64,000 nucleotides of DNA from NCBI RefSeq assembly GCF_002155965.1, contig NZ_MUMH01000041.1, positions 1 to 64,000 of the forward strand. Reading direction: 5' to 3'. Positions 42,633 to 50,556 of this stretch are shown here, piece after piece. The position numbers and the translations under genes are program-made. The first letter of the stretch is position 1, and each line of letters starts with the position of its first letter. A model generated the notes under the pieces. It searched no databases and was not told the origin of the DNA. It saw only the letters and a list, made by a program, of their open reading frames with translations. Origin of the DNA: Allokutzneria sp. NRRL B-24872 (GTDB lineage: Bacteria; Actinomycetota; Actinomycetes; Mycobacteriales; Pseudonocardiaceae).

Positions 42633-44273
42633 TTAGCGGAGGCGGGCGCGGATGAGGTGGGCGTCGAGGGGTAGTGGGTGGGTCTCGACGAGGTCGAAGC
42701 CGGTGTCGGCGAAAAGCGAGCGGTAGTCGGCCTCGGTGCGCTCACGGCCGCCGGTGTTGCAGAGCATGTGGATGTCCCACGGCACGGCGAGTGAGGTGGC
42801 GCCGTCGGAGGACGGCAGTAGGCGTTCGATGACGAGAAGTTCGGCGCCCGCGGGCATGTTCTGCGCACAGGAGGCCAAAATGGTGCGGCACTGCGAATCG
42901 TCCCAGTCGTGCAGAACGCGGGACAGCAGGTAGACGTCGCCGGAGCTGGGAACAGCCTCGGTGAAGTCGCCGGGGACGAGGGTGACGCGATCGGCGACGT
43001 CGGCCATGCGTGACGCAGCGGCGGTAAGAGCGTGCGGGCGGTCCATCAGGACGCCGCGCACGGACGGGTTGGCGCGCAGAACGCGGGACAGCAGTTCGCC
43101 GTTGCCACCGGCCACATCGACGACGGTGCGCGCGGCGGAGAAGTCGTAGACACGGGGCACGCCCGCGAACACGGCGTTGCTGGCGGCCATGGACTGGTGG
43201 AACAGCTCCGCCAGCTCAGGATCGGCGGCCATGTGCTGGAAGTGGTGGGAGCCGAAGACTTTCGCGTAGGACTCGCCACCGCTGCGCACGGATTCGATCA
43301 GCGCGGCGAACGATTGATAGAACGGGCCGCCGTACATGAGCGCGAGCGGACGCATCGAACTGGCGACGTCGGAGCGCAGCAGAGCGCCGAGCTCGGTGAG
43401 GCCGTAGCGCGTCCCGGAGGTGTGCACGGTGCCGAGCGACGTCAGGTAGCGCAGCAGCCGAGCGAGGCTCTGCGGGTCAGAACCCGTGGCAGCAGCGAGT
43501 TCCGGCAGTTCCCCAAGAGTCGCGAGGTGGTCGAACAGCCGCAGTTCGGCGCCGGTCGCGATGGCCTGGGTGGCCCACGCGCCGGTCATCAAGCGCAGGA
43601 GTTCGCTGCCAGCACAGGATTCGCGCTGGTGGGTGGCAAACAGCCGGGTGAACCGGCCCGCGCAGATCAGCTCCAAGCGGCGGAACGCCGGATCGGCGCC
43701 GTGCTCGTCGCGGAAGTACAGAACGGTGGAGTTCTCGTAACCGTTGTAGCCGCCGCCGTCCGGGCGCATCGCGGTGGCGATGGTGGCGCGAAGTCCGCGC
43801 AGCAGAGCCGGATCAGCGCACGGAACGGCGAGCGCGAAGTGGTTCTCGCGACCGTGCGCGCGCTCGTCCTCGGCGATGTGGGCCAGCTCGGGCGGCGTGA
43901 CCATCGCGAAGATCTCGATCTCGGTGTGGTCGGTGACCGCGGCGCGCAGGATGCGGACCTCAAGGTCGTGCAGCGGCACGCCGTACCGGCTGCTCAGCCG
44001 TTCGCGGACAACGACGCTGGGCGTCATCTCGCCGACCTGGACGCCGTGTGCGGCTAATGCCTCGGCCAGCCCGTCCAGGGTCTCGGGGAAGATCAGCAGT
44101 GCCACGTGGTCGATGGTGACGTGCCCCGCCACGGCGGCGCGGTCGTCCTCGTCCAGCGAGGGCACGGCGGCGGCGAGCACCGACTCGGTGTCGTTGGCGC
44201 CGAGGAGGGCCATCGCCGCGGTGACGCGGTCGAGATCCGCCGCGGCGAGTACTGGGGTTGCTGTCGCGGTCAT
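42633..44273 (-). CDS. VOC-like domain fused to SAM-dependent O-methyltransferase
   Basis: A 546-residue bifunctional-looking protein. Residues 45-215 hold two beta-alpha-beta modules with a His at the start and a Glu at the end of each (DHVALLIF...EIEIFAM and NHFALAV...RLELICAG), the metal-ligand pattern of vicinal-oxygen-chelate proteins. Residues 225-546 are a class I O-methyltransferase of the Methyltransf_2 type: a winged dimerisation part, SAM motif VVDVAGGNGELLSRVL near residue 380 and the catalytic HDWDD motif near residue 450. The PobA-like hydroxylase gene lies 30 bp upstream. Together they could hydroxylate and methylate a small aromatic. Substrate unknown. Confidence 0.85.
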   Translation of the reverse strand: MTATATPVLAAADLDRVTAAMALLGANDTESVLAAAVPSLDEDDRAAVAGHVTIDHVALLIFPETLDGLAEALAAHGVQVGEMTPSVVVRERLSSRYGVPLHDLEVRILRAAVTDHTEIEIFAMVTPPELAHIAEDERAHGRENHFALAVPCADPALLRGLRATIATAMRPDGGGYNGYENSTVLYFRDEHGADPAFRRLELICAGRFTRLFATHQRESCAGSELLRLMTGAWATQAIATGAELRLFDHLATLGELPELAAATGSDPQSLARLLRYLTSLGTVHTSGTRYGLTELGALLRSDVASSMRPLALMYGGPFYQSFAALIESVRSGGESYAKVFGSHHFQHMAADPELAELFHQSMAASNAVFAGVPRVYDFSAARTVVDVAGGNGELLSRVLRANPSVRGVLMDRPHALTAAASRMADVADRVTLVPGDFTEAVPSSGDVYLLSRVLHDWDDSQCRTILASCAQNMPAGAELLVIERLLPSSDGATSLAVPWDIHMLCNTGGRERTEADYRSLFADTGFDLVETHPLPLDAHLIRARLR

Positions 44274-44303
44274 GAAGCTTTCCGTTGTGAGAAGCCGAAA
44301 AGG

Positions 44304-45470
44304 TCAGATGCCGACGTAGTGCTCGGCGAAGAAGTGCTGGTGTGCCTGGGATTCGCGCAGGCTGTCGAGCCGGGCGTGGCGCAGTGCGCGTTGGAAGTCC
44401 GCTTCGGCGGTGGCCTCCGCCGGGCCGTGCAGGAGTTCGATCATCCAGCGGGAGAACTCCTGCGCCCGCCAGATGCGCGGCAGGCAGGTGCGCGAGTACG
44501 CGTCGAGCGCGCTGTGGTCGTCGCGGTCGAGCGCGTCGACGAGCGCGCGGGCCAGCAGCTCGGCCTCCATGATCGCCAGGTTGGCGCCCTTGGCGGCGGA
44601 CGGGCTGATCACGCTGGCGGCGTCACCGACGAGGAACAACCGCTCGTGCTGGATGGGGTCGACCACCTCGGAGCGCAGGTGCACGATCCGGCGCTCGGTG
44701 ATCCTGCCCCGGCGCAGCGGGCCGAACTCGTCGGCTCGCATCCTGGTGTCGAGCGCGGCCCAGATCCGGTCGTCCGTCCAGGCTTCCGCGTCGTCGTCGG
44801 GCGAGACCTGGAGGTAGTAGCGCGTCACTTCGGGGCTGCGCGCCATGTGTCCGGCGAAGCCGTCGTCGTGGATGGCGTAGGTGACGGCGGCCATGCTCTG
44901 CGGTGCTTCGGCGAGCACCGCCAGCCAGGCCACGCCGTGGTCCTGGTGGTGCCGGGTCACCGCGTCCGGCATGGCGTGCCGGGTCGCTCCCCTGCTTCCG
45001 TCGCAGCCTGCGAGGAACCTGCCGGTCAACCGACCCGAGCCGTTCGCGTCGCGGTAGCCGATGGTGGCCGTCCGCGCGTCGACGTCGGTGACGGTGACAC
45101 CGAAGCGCAGCTCGCCGCCCCTGGTGAGATATTCCGCGATCAGGTCGGTGACCAGATCCTGTTGCGGGTACACCGTGTGCGTCTCGCCCTGGCCGAGCCG
45201 GGCGTAGTCGAGTTCGAACTCGCCGCTCTCGCCGCGGAAGGCGCACAGTCCGTGCGAGTGTCCTTTGTGGAGCATTCCGGTACCGAGCCCGTGCTCGGCG
45301 AGCACCTTCGCGCTGTGCGGGCCCAGGAACCCGGCGCGCGCCCTGGTCTGCACCTGCTCCCGGCTGGCCCGCTCCACGACGAGGGTCTCGACCCCGGCGG
45401 CCTGTAACAGGTTTCCTAACACGAGCCCGGCCGGTCCCGCGCCCACGATGAGCACGGTCGTCTGGTCCAT
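44304..45470 (-). CDS. PobA-like FAD-dependent aromatic hydroxylase
   Basis: A 388-residue flavoprotein monooxygenase close to 4-hydroxybenzoate 3-monooxygenase. Motifs: LIVGAGPAGLVLG at the N-terminus, AGCDGSRG, GDAASVISPSAAKGANLA, and the C-terminal RIWRAQEFSRWM and EHYVGI. From memory of PobA, ligand residues Tyr201, Arg214, Arg220, Tyr222 and Tyr385 appear conserved while Ser212 is Met, so a related but different aromatic acid is likely. An ATG ten codons earlier (45500) is an alternative start. First gene of a two-gene operon with the methyltransferase fusion. Confidence 0.9.
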   Translation of the reverse strand: MDQTTVLIVGAGPAGLVLGNLLQAAGVETLVVERASREQVQTRARAGFLGPHSAKVLAEHGLGTGMLHKGHSHGLCAFRGESGEFELDYARLGQGETHTVYPQQDLVTDLIAEYLTRGGELRFGVTVTDVDARTATIGYRDANGSGRLTGRFLAGCDGSRGATRHAMPDAVTRHHQDHGVAWLAVLAEAPQSMAAVTYAIHDDGFAGHMARSPEVTRYYLQVSPDDDAEAWTDDRIWAALDTRMRADEFGPLRRGRITERRIVHLRSEVVDPIQHERLFLVGDAASVISPSAAKGANLAIMEAELLARALVDALDRDDHSALDAYSRTCLPRIWRAQEFSRWMIELLHGPAEATAEADFQRALRHARLDSLRESQAHQHFFAEHYVGI

Positions 45471-45500
45471 CACGACTTCGAACCCTTCTTCGCCCGACAT

Positions 45501-46028
45501 TTACTTCACCGCGCAACAATTTCCCGGCACGCGGTAGTAGTTGATCACCAGAAACAATGGAGCGGGAGTGTACGGACGGCGCCGAACGATGCTTTCCACA
45601 GGGGCAACCCGGGGGCATTCGAGCGCTTCACCGTGGCACTGGCGAGCTGAAAACAGCAGGAAGGAGCACTCGAACAACCCGGAGAACCCCGGGTCCGGCG
45701 TCGCGATAACGCGATTATTTGATCAACCGAAAGTGTCACGGATCGGGCGACAATGTGAGCCGTGCCACGAAAAACCAAAGAAACAGAACGGTCAGCAAAA
45801 AAGGCAATTCACCCGGGTGACGCGCGAAGGAGTGACAACCGCGTTCCATGTAGTCAAGAACGCAGGTTGACGGTTCTTAGAGTCATTCCCCGAGCGCAAT
45901 CGTGAATTTCCGTTCGGAAATCGGCACCGGGCGGCGGCGTGTGCGTCGCCCACGCGTCGGGGGTGGGCATTAGCATTCACCCCATGCGGCCATTCAGGGG
46001 AAGCCGCGCGAGCGCGAAGGTGGGGCCG
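45501..46028. other. AT-richer intergenic region
   Basis: About 530 bp without a convincing gene. It is clearly poorer in GC than its surroundings, with A-runs around 45770-45800. Frames of 109 and 77 codons here lack codon-position GC bias, so they are not called. The stretch should contain the promoters of the divergent hydroxylase operon and lipoprotein gene; GGCATTAGCATTCACC near 45967 is a candidate promoter part for the latter. Confidence 0.5.
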
Positions 46029-46679
46029 ATGAAGCGGGGGATGACGGCAGGACTGGTGGCGTGCGCGGTCGTGCTCGCCGGGTGCTCGGCGCCGGAACCG
46101 GCGGTGCAGAGCGGCACCGCGCCGGAGCTGGACCCGAACGCGATCGCCTACGACAACCTGGACTTCGTGACCACGCGCGACCGCGTCTACAAGGACGAGC
46201 GCAAGTGCGAGGGCCTGCCGGCGGGCTTCGGCCCCAAGATCGGCATGAGCACGCGGCCGATCAGCGGGTACACGCCCGGCTGCTCGTTCAGCGAGCCGTG
46301 GGGGTCGCTGTCGATCACCCAGGGCCCGCCCGCGTACCGGCAGTCGAAGCAGCAGCACTTCTCCGACTACTGGAACGGCAACGTCTACATGGGCAGCGGT
46401 TACGCCCGGCGGATGATCCTGCTGAACCGCTACTACGCGCTGATGGCCGTCGGGAAGTCCGAGTACGGCACGTGCCTGCTGGTCGTGGACACCGGCAACG
46501 TCGAGCCGATGACCTTCCGCGCCTCACCGCCCCGCGACCAGGCCGAGAAGTACCAGCGCCAGGACGAGGACTTTCCCGTCGACGACGTGGTCAACACCAT
46601 CTGCCCCAAGGCGCAGCAGGCCGCCGAGAAGCTGCTCCCGCTCATCGAGCCCAACGGCGGCAGCCGCCTCGCGCCGTAG
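46029..46679 (+). CDS. DUF3558-like lipoprotein
   Basis: A 216-residue lipoprotein: the ATG gives MKRGMTAGLVACAVVLAGCS with lipidated Cys20. The mature part has cysteines at the places expected for a disulfide-bonded globular domain (KCEGLP, GCSFSEPWGSL, TCLLVVD, TICPKAQQAAEKLLP), a layout like DUF3558 lipoproteins of actinobacteria, though I am not certain of the family. AAGGTGGGG precedes the start. It is transcribed alone and ends 8 bp before the second palindromic repeat. Confidence 0.75.
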   Translation: MKRGMTAGLVACAVVLAGCSAPEPAVQSGTAPELDPNAIAYDNLDFVTTRDRVYKDERKCEGLPAGFGPKIGMSTRPISGYTPGCSFSEPWGSLSITQGPPAYRQSKQQHFSDYWNGNVYMGSGYARRMILLNRYYALMAVGKSEYGTCLLVVDTGNVEPMTFRASPPRDQAEKYQRQDEDFPVDDVVNTICPKAQQAAEKLLPLIEPNGGSRLAP

Positions 46680-46686
46680 TCCCCCA

Positions 46687-46747
46687 CCCGTTTCGTACTC
46701 ATAGCGGGAAACAGCGCTCCCCTTCACCGCTATGAGTACGAAACGGG
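46687..46747. repeat. Palindromic repeat element, copy B
   Basis: Arms of 21 bp (46687-46707 and 46727-46747) with a 19-nt loop. The arm shares the 20-nt sequence CCGTTTCGTACTCATAGCGG with copy A at 42577. It sits between two convergent genes, where it can terminate both. Confidence 0.9.
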
Positions 46748-46754
46748 AAAACGG

Positions 46755-47702
46755 TCAGCCGGCGTCGCGGCGGCGGACCAGGAAGGCGCCGAAGACCAGC
46801 AGCGCGAGCCAGACGACGAGGGAGATCCACGCCTGGATGGCGCCGGAGTTGGGCTCGCCCGCGACGTAGTAGGCCATCTCCAGCGGGTAGAGCGGGCCGA
46901 AGACCTGGGGTGCCATCTCGCGGACGAACAGCAGCAGCGGAACGGTGAGGAAGTAGACCACCAGCGCGCCCGTGCTGTTCGGCAGCAGCATCGCGATGAT
47001 CAGCGAGGCCGCCAGCACCATGAAGGTGGACAGCACGGCGATCAGCAGCACCCAGCCGAGCCGCATGGGCAGCAGGTAGCCGACGTTGGACGCGTCCGCC
47101 CCGATGCCGCGGAACAGCAGGAACAGGCCGAAGGTGCTCAGCGCGGTGACGAACCAGACGATCATGATGACCGTGGCCTGCGCCGCGAGGTAGCGCAGCC
47201 GCGCGGGCTGCACGAGCAGGGTCGGCTGCACGCTCTTGTACTGCCACTCGCCCGCGACCAGCTTGATCACCGAGACCAGCAGGAAGAGCGAGCCGAACTG
47301 GGTCACCAGGATCAGCGGGACGACCTGGTCGTAGGCCGAGATGATCATGCCGGACTTGGCGAGGGCGCTGTAGACGAACAGCAGCGCGAACAGGAAGATC
47401 GGCCCGACCGCGAGGGTGATCCGGTCCGAGAGCGTGCCGGTGAGCTTCATGAACTCGGCGAGCACGAGCTTGATGAACGGCGTCTTCCGCTCGGCGTTGA
47501 CCGCCCACTCCGCACCGGGCGGAGGCGCCTGGACCTGCGGCTGCGGTGGCTGCTGCGGGTACTGCTGCGGCGGGAAACCCTGCTGCGGCGGGTACTGCTG
47601 CTGCGGAGGGAAACCCTGCGGAGGGAAACCCTGTGGCGGGTACGGCTGCTGGGGGTACGGCTGCTGCGGCTGCGGGCCCGTCGGCGGCCATGGCGCGGTC
47701 AT
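46755..47702 (-). CDS. ABC transporter permease with Gln/Pro-rich N-terminus
   Basis: A 315-residue ABC-2-like permease with six predicted membrane helices after residue 95. The first 80 residues are a low-complexity Pro/Gln/Tyr/Gly tract with repeated PPQ, PYPPQ and GFPPQ units, presumably a disordered cytoplasmic tail. The ATG overlaps the stop of the ATPase gene (ATGA), so the pair is coupled. Such permeases work with BcrA-like ATPases to export peptides or confer antibiotic resistance. The tail is odd for the family and could serve in protein interaction. Confidence 0.88.
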   Translation of the reverse strand: MTAPWPPTGPQPQQPYPQQPYPPQGFPPQGFPPQQQYPPQQGFPPQQYPQQPPQPQVQAPPPGAEWAVNAERKTPFIKLVLAEFMKLTGTLSDRITLAVGPIFLFALLFVYSALAKSGMIISAYDQVVPLILVTQFGSLFLLVSVIKLVAGEWQYKSVQPTLLVQPARLRYLAAQATVIMIVWFVTALSTFGLFLLFRGIGADASNVGYLLPMRLGWVLLIAVLSTFMVLAASLIIAMLLPNSTGALVVYFLTVPLLLFVREMAPQVFGPLYPLEMAYYVAGEPNSGAIQAWISLVVWLALLVFGAFLVRRRDAG

Positions 47703-48580
47703 GCCTGACCTCCGTTTCCGGTCACCTGGAAGAAGAGGTCTTCGAGGCTCATCTGGTCTTCCTTGAGACTGAGCACGGCGATCCCGGACTTCATGGCCAG
47801 CTCGGACACCTGCTGCAGCGTCGCGTTCACCGCGATGTGGCCGTCCGGGCCCTGCATCGGCTGGAGCTGGTTCTCCGTCAGCGCCTGGGCGAGCCGGTTC
47901 ATGTCGGCGGCCTTCACCAGGGTGCGGTTGGACTTGGTCAGCTCGGCCAGCGGCCCGTCGCGCAGGATGCGCCCGCCGCCGATCATCAGCACGCGGTCGG
48001 CGGTCTGGTCCACTTCGGACAGCACGTGGCTGGACAGCAGCACCGTGCCGCCGCGCGCGGCGTAGTCGCGCAGCAGGGTCCGCACCGAGCGAATGCCCTC
48101 GGGGTCGAGGCCGTTGATCGGCTCGTCCAGGATCAGCACCGGCGGGTTGGTCAGCAGGGCGTGCGCCAGGCCGAGGCGCTGCCGCATGCCGAGGCTGTAC
48201 TTGCCGATCTTGCGCTTGGCCGCGTCGGCGAGGCCGACCATCTGCAGGACCTCGTCGCAGCGGTGCTTGGGCACCCCGGAGAGCATCGCCGAGGTCCGCA
48301 GGTGCGTGAGGCCGGAGCGGCCGGGGTGCACGGCCTGGCCGTCGAGCAGCACGCCCGCGACGTAGGACGGGTTGGGCCACTGGGTGAACGGGCGCCCGGC
48401 GACGAGGGACTGGCCCGCGTCCGGCACGGTCAGCCCGCTGATCATCCGCAGCGTCGTCGACTTTCCCGCGCCGTTGGGGCCGAGGAACGCCGTGACGGTT
48501 CCGGGCTGGAGTTCGAAGCCGACTTGGTCGACGACCCTGCGGCCGTCGTAGGCCTTGGTGAGCCCCCAGGCGCTGAGCAC
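47699..48580 (-). CDS. BcrA-like ABC transporter ATP-binding protein
   Basis: A 293-residue ATPase: Walker A GPNGAGKSTT near residue 35, signature YSLGMRQRLGLAHAL, Walker B VLILDEPINGLDP and H-loop LLSSHVLSE. The LSLGM/YSLGM signature and EPINGLDP are typical of the BcrA/NatA group linked to lantibiotic or bacitracin-type export. The GTG start follows an upstream region with no kinase gene, so regulation is not evident. Coupled to the permease by a 4-nt overlap. Confidence 0.94.
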   Translation of the reverse strand: MLSAWGLTKAYDGRRVVDQVGFELQPGTVTAFLGPNGAGKSTTLRMISGLTVPDAGQSLVAGRPFTQWPNPSYVAGVLLDGQAVHPGRSGLTHLRTSAMLSGVPKHRCDEVLQMVGLADAAKRKIGKYSLGMRQRLGLAHALLTNPPVLILDEPINGLDPEGIRSVRTLLRDYAARGGTVLLSSHVLSEVDQTADRVLMIGGGRILRDGPLAELTKSNRTLVKAADMNRLAQALTENQLQPMQGPDGHIAVNATLQQVSELAMKSGIAVLSLKEDQMSLEDLFFQVTGNGGQA

Positions 48581-48685
48581 GCCGCCCCCTCGTGTCTCGG
48601 GCGGCCGTTCCCCTAAACGGCCGTAGTGGCGATGATGCTAACGCCCCGGCTTTTCCTTTCCGTTCGGCACACGCCGAACACGACG

Positions 48686-48723
48686 GAGCCGGGCGGCCCG
48701 CGTCGTCGCGCGCCGCCCGGCTC
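48686..48723 (-). terminator. Terminator hairpin
   Basis: A perfect 12-bp stem GAGCCGGGCGGC/GCCGCCCGGCTC with a 14-nt loop, 10 bp past the stop of the minus-strand secreted-protein gene and upstream of the ABC pair. Confidence 0.75.
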
Positions 48724-48733
48724 CTGAAGCTGC

Positions 48734-49075
48734 TTAGCGCGTCTCGATCGAGAAGTGCTGCACGGCGGTCTCCTGCTCCCCGTCGCAGGCCATGACACCG
48801 ATGTAGCTGCCCGCCTTCAGGCCGGAGAAGGTGGTCGACCAGGTGCCGTTGGCGAAGGTCATCTGCTTGATCTCCTCCGGGTCGGCGCCGTCGACGAAGC
48901 CGTACCAACCGTGGGCCGCGGGGGCCTCGTTGGCGCAGCCGCCGTTGAGCTGGACGGAGTCGCCCACCACCGAGATGGAGAGCTTCGGAGGCAGGGCGTT
49001 GCCGGTACCGGCGGTCGCGGCGAGCGCGGCCGCGGTCACAACGGCAAGACCGAACACGCGCTGGAACTTCCTCAT
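48734..49075 (-). CDS. Small secreted protein
   Basis: A 113-residue exported protein; signal peptide residues 1-28 (FGLAVVTAAALAATAGTGNA). The mature 85 residues look like one small beta domain with a pair of cysteines (GGCANE and MACDGE) that can form a disulfide, and a repeated aromatic pattern HGWYGFVDG. No family recognised. It is transcribed divergently from the D,D-peptidase gene with a shared 198-bp regulatory stretch, and has its own terminator. Could be an abundant surface or extracellular protein. Confidence 0.7.
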   Translation of the reverse strand: MRKFQRVFGLAVVTAAALAATAGTGNALPPKLSISVVGDSVQLNGGCANEAPAAHGWYGFVDGADPEEIKQMTFANGTWSTTFSGLKAGSYIGVMACDGEQETAVQHFSIETR

Positions 49076-49167
49076 GGAATGTCTCTCCTCGTGACTGTTG
49101 CTTCACGGCCACCTCCGTGGCCGCCCCGACATCAGGTGTGATGCCGCCACTCGGCCCAATGGTTGGA

Positions 49168-49208
49168 GTGACCCGAGTCACAGGAGGAGTTCCGTGCGGA
49201 ACTGTGAC
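49168..49208. promoter_or_regulatory. Overlapping GTGAC/GTCAC inverted repeats
   Basis: GTGAC-ccga-GTCAC (49168-49181) overlaps a larger inverted repeat GTCACA...GTTCC-gtgc-GGAAC-TGTGAC (49177-49208). They lie between the divergent secreted-protein and peptidase genes and could be operator sites for the OmpR-type regulator encoded downstream, or a hairpin in the peptidase leader. Inferred. Confidence 0.4.
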
Positions 49209-49273
49209 AGTTGGTCGAGATCTCGTCACACAACACGGACCAGCCCGGGACGCTCGCGGCGGACCTTGGAGTC

Positions 49274-49840
49274 ATGACCGAATCCCGTGCCGTTCCTGAT
49301 CGTCTCCGTGACCGTCTGCTGCGGATGGTCACCTGGGTGCTCGCCGTGCTGTTGCTGCCTGCCGCGTTCCTGCGCGCGCCAGGGCGAGCGCGTCATCTCG
49401 CCTGCCAGTGGGCGCTCGGGCTGCGCTACCCCGCCGAGAACCTGAACGGGCTGGACCCGCGGGCCCGCAAGGCCTTCGAGGACGCCCGCACCCAGGCGTT
49501 CTGGCAGGACGGTCAGCTCATCGGGCTGACGTCGGGCCACCGCGACGCGGCCGAGCAGCACCGCATGTTCGCGGAGGAGGTCCGCAGGACGGGGTCCTGC
49601 GCGGCGGCGCGGCAACGGGTTCTGCCGCCGGAGGAGTCGGGCCACGTGCGCGGGATCGCGTTGGACGTGCGGCCGACGCTGGGCGCGTACTGGCTGGAGC
49701 TGCACGGCGGGCGCTACGACCTCTACCGGACCTACGACAACGAGTGGTGGCACTTCGAGTTCCGCCCGGAGACCGATGGGCGGCCACCAGTGCGGATGCC
49801 GCACCCCGGCGCCTCGCCCTACTATTCGGCCACCAGTTGA
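49274..49840 (+). CDS. VanY-like D,D-carboxypeptidase (M15B)
   Basis: A 188-residue enzyme with one N-terminal membrane helix (residues 16-36), placing the catalytic domain outside the membrane. Metallopeptidase M15 motifs are present: S-G-H-V-R-G-I-A-L-D near residue 120 (His and Asp zinc ligands) and E-W-W-H-F-E near residue 157 (catalytic Glu and His ligand). It would trim the terminal D-Ala of peptidoglycan pentapeptide. Directly upstream of a two-component system, which recalls vanY next to vanRS, though no vanHAX genes are near. Confidence 0.85.
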   Translation: MTESRAVPDRLRDRLLRMVTWVLAVLLLPAAFLRAPGRARHLACQWALGLRYPAENLNGLDPRARKAFEDARTQAFWQDGQLIGLTSGHRDAAEQHRMFAEEVRRTGSCAAARQRVLPPEESGHVRGIALDVRPTLGAYWLELHGGRYDLYRTYDNEWWHFEFRPETDGRPPVRMPHPGASPYYSATS

Positions 49841-49866
49841 TCTCTGCTGAGACTGAGGTGTTTTCG

Positions 49867-50556
49867 GTGCCCCGGTTGTTGCTCGTCGAAGACGACGCCG
49901 TGCTCGCCGAGGCGCTTTCGCGCGCGCTGCGCGGGCTCGGCCACGAGGTCGAGGTCTCCCCCACCGGCGAGCACGCCCTGGACACGTTGTTCGAGCGCCG
50001 TTCGCCGACCGACGCGGTACTGCTCGACGTCATGCTGCCCGGCATCGACGGTTTCGAGGTGTGCAGGCGAATCCGTGCGCGGGACACGATTCCCGTGCTG
50101 CTGTTGACCGCGCGCAGCGACCCGGTGGACATGGTCGTCGGCTTGGAGGGCGGCGCCGACGACTACGTGGTCAAGCCGGTGGAGCCTCGCGTGCTCGACG
50201 CCCGCGTGAAGACGATCCTGCGCCGTGTCGCGCCCACGCAGCAGTCGCGCGAAGGCGTGCGCGCGATCGGCGAACTGGCGATCGATCGCACGGGCATGAC
50301 CGTCACCAAGGGTGGCGTGGAGCTTCGGTTGACCGCGACGGAGATGCGGCTGCTGATGGAGTTCGCCGACCACCCCGGCCAGGTGCTGAGCAGGCAGGCG
50401 CTGCTGCGACGGGTGTGGGACTACGGCTACGCCGGGGATTCGCGCTTGGTGGACGCGGCGGTGGCGCGGCTGCGCGGGAAGATCGAGCCGGACCCGAGCA
50501 GGCCGACGCTGCTGCGCACTGTGCGCGGGTTCGGCTACCGGATGGACCCGCCGTGA
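49867..50556 (+). CDS. OmpR-family response regulator
   Basis: A 229-residue regulator. Receiver: LLVEDDAVLAEAL, phospho-Asp in VLLDVMLPGIDGFEV, Thr in LLLTARSD, Lys in DDYVVKPVE. Winged helix: LTATEMRLLMEFADHPGQV and ending TVRGFGYRMD. GTG start with GAGG ahead, 26 bp after the peptidase gene, so it may be in one operon with it. The GTGAC-type repeats upstream of the peptidase are a possible binding site. Confidence 0.94.
   Translation: MPRLLLVEDDAVLAEALSRALRGLGHEVEVSPTGEHALDTLFERRSPTDAVLLDVMLPGIDGFEVCRRIRARDTIPVLLLTARSDPVDMVVGLEGGADDYVVKPVEPRVLDARVKTILRRVAPTQQSREGVRAIGELAIDRTGMTVTKGGVELRLTATEMRLLMEFADHPGQVLSRQALLRRVWDYGYAGDSRLVDAAVARLRGKIEPDPSRPTLLRTVRGFGYRMDPP

Noticed and set aside
45541-45870. 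109-codon plus-strand frame in the AT-richer gap
   Set aside because: No ribosome-binding site, no third-position GC bias, mixed composition; probably random.
42577-46747. Two palindromic repeats as a CRISPR array or IS ends
   Set aside because: Only two copies 4 kb apart, no spacers, no transposase between them and no visible target duplication.
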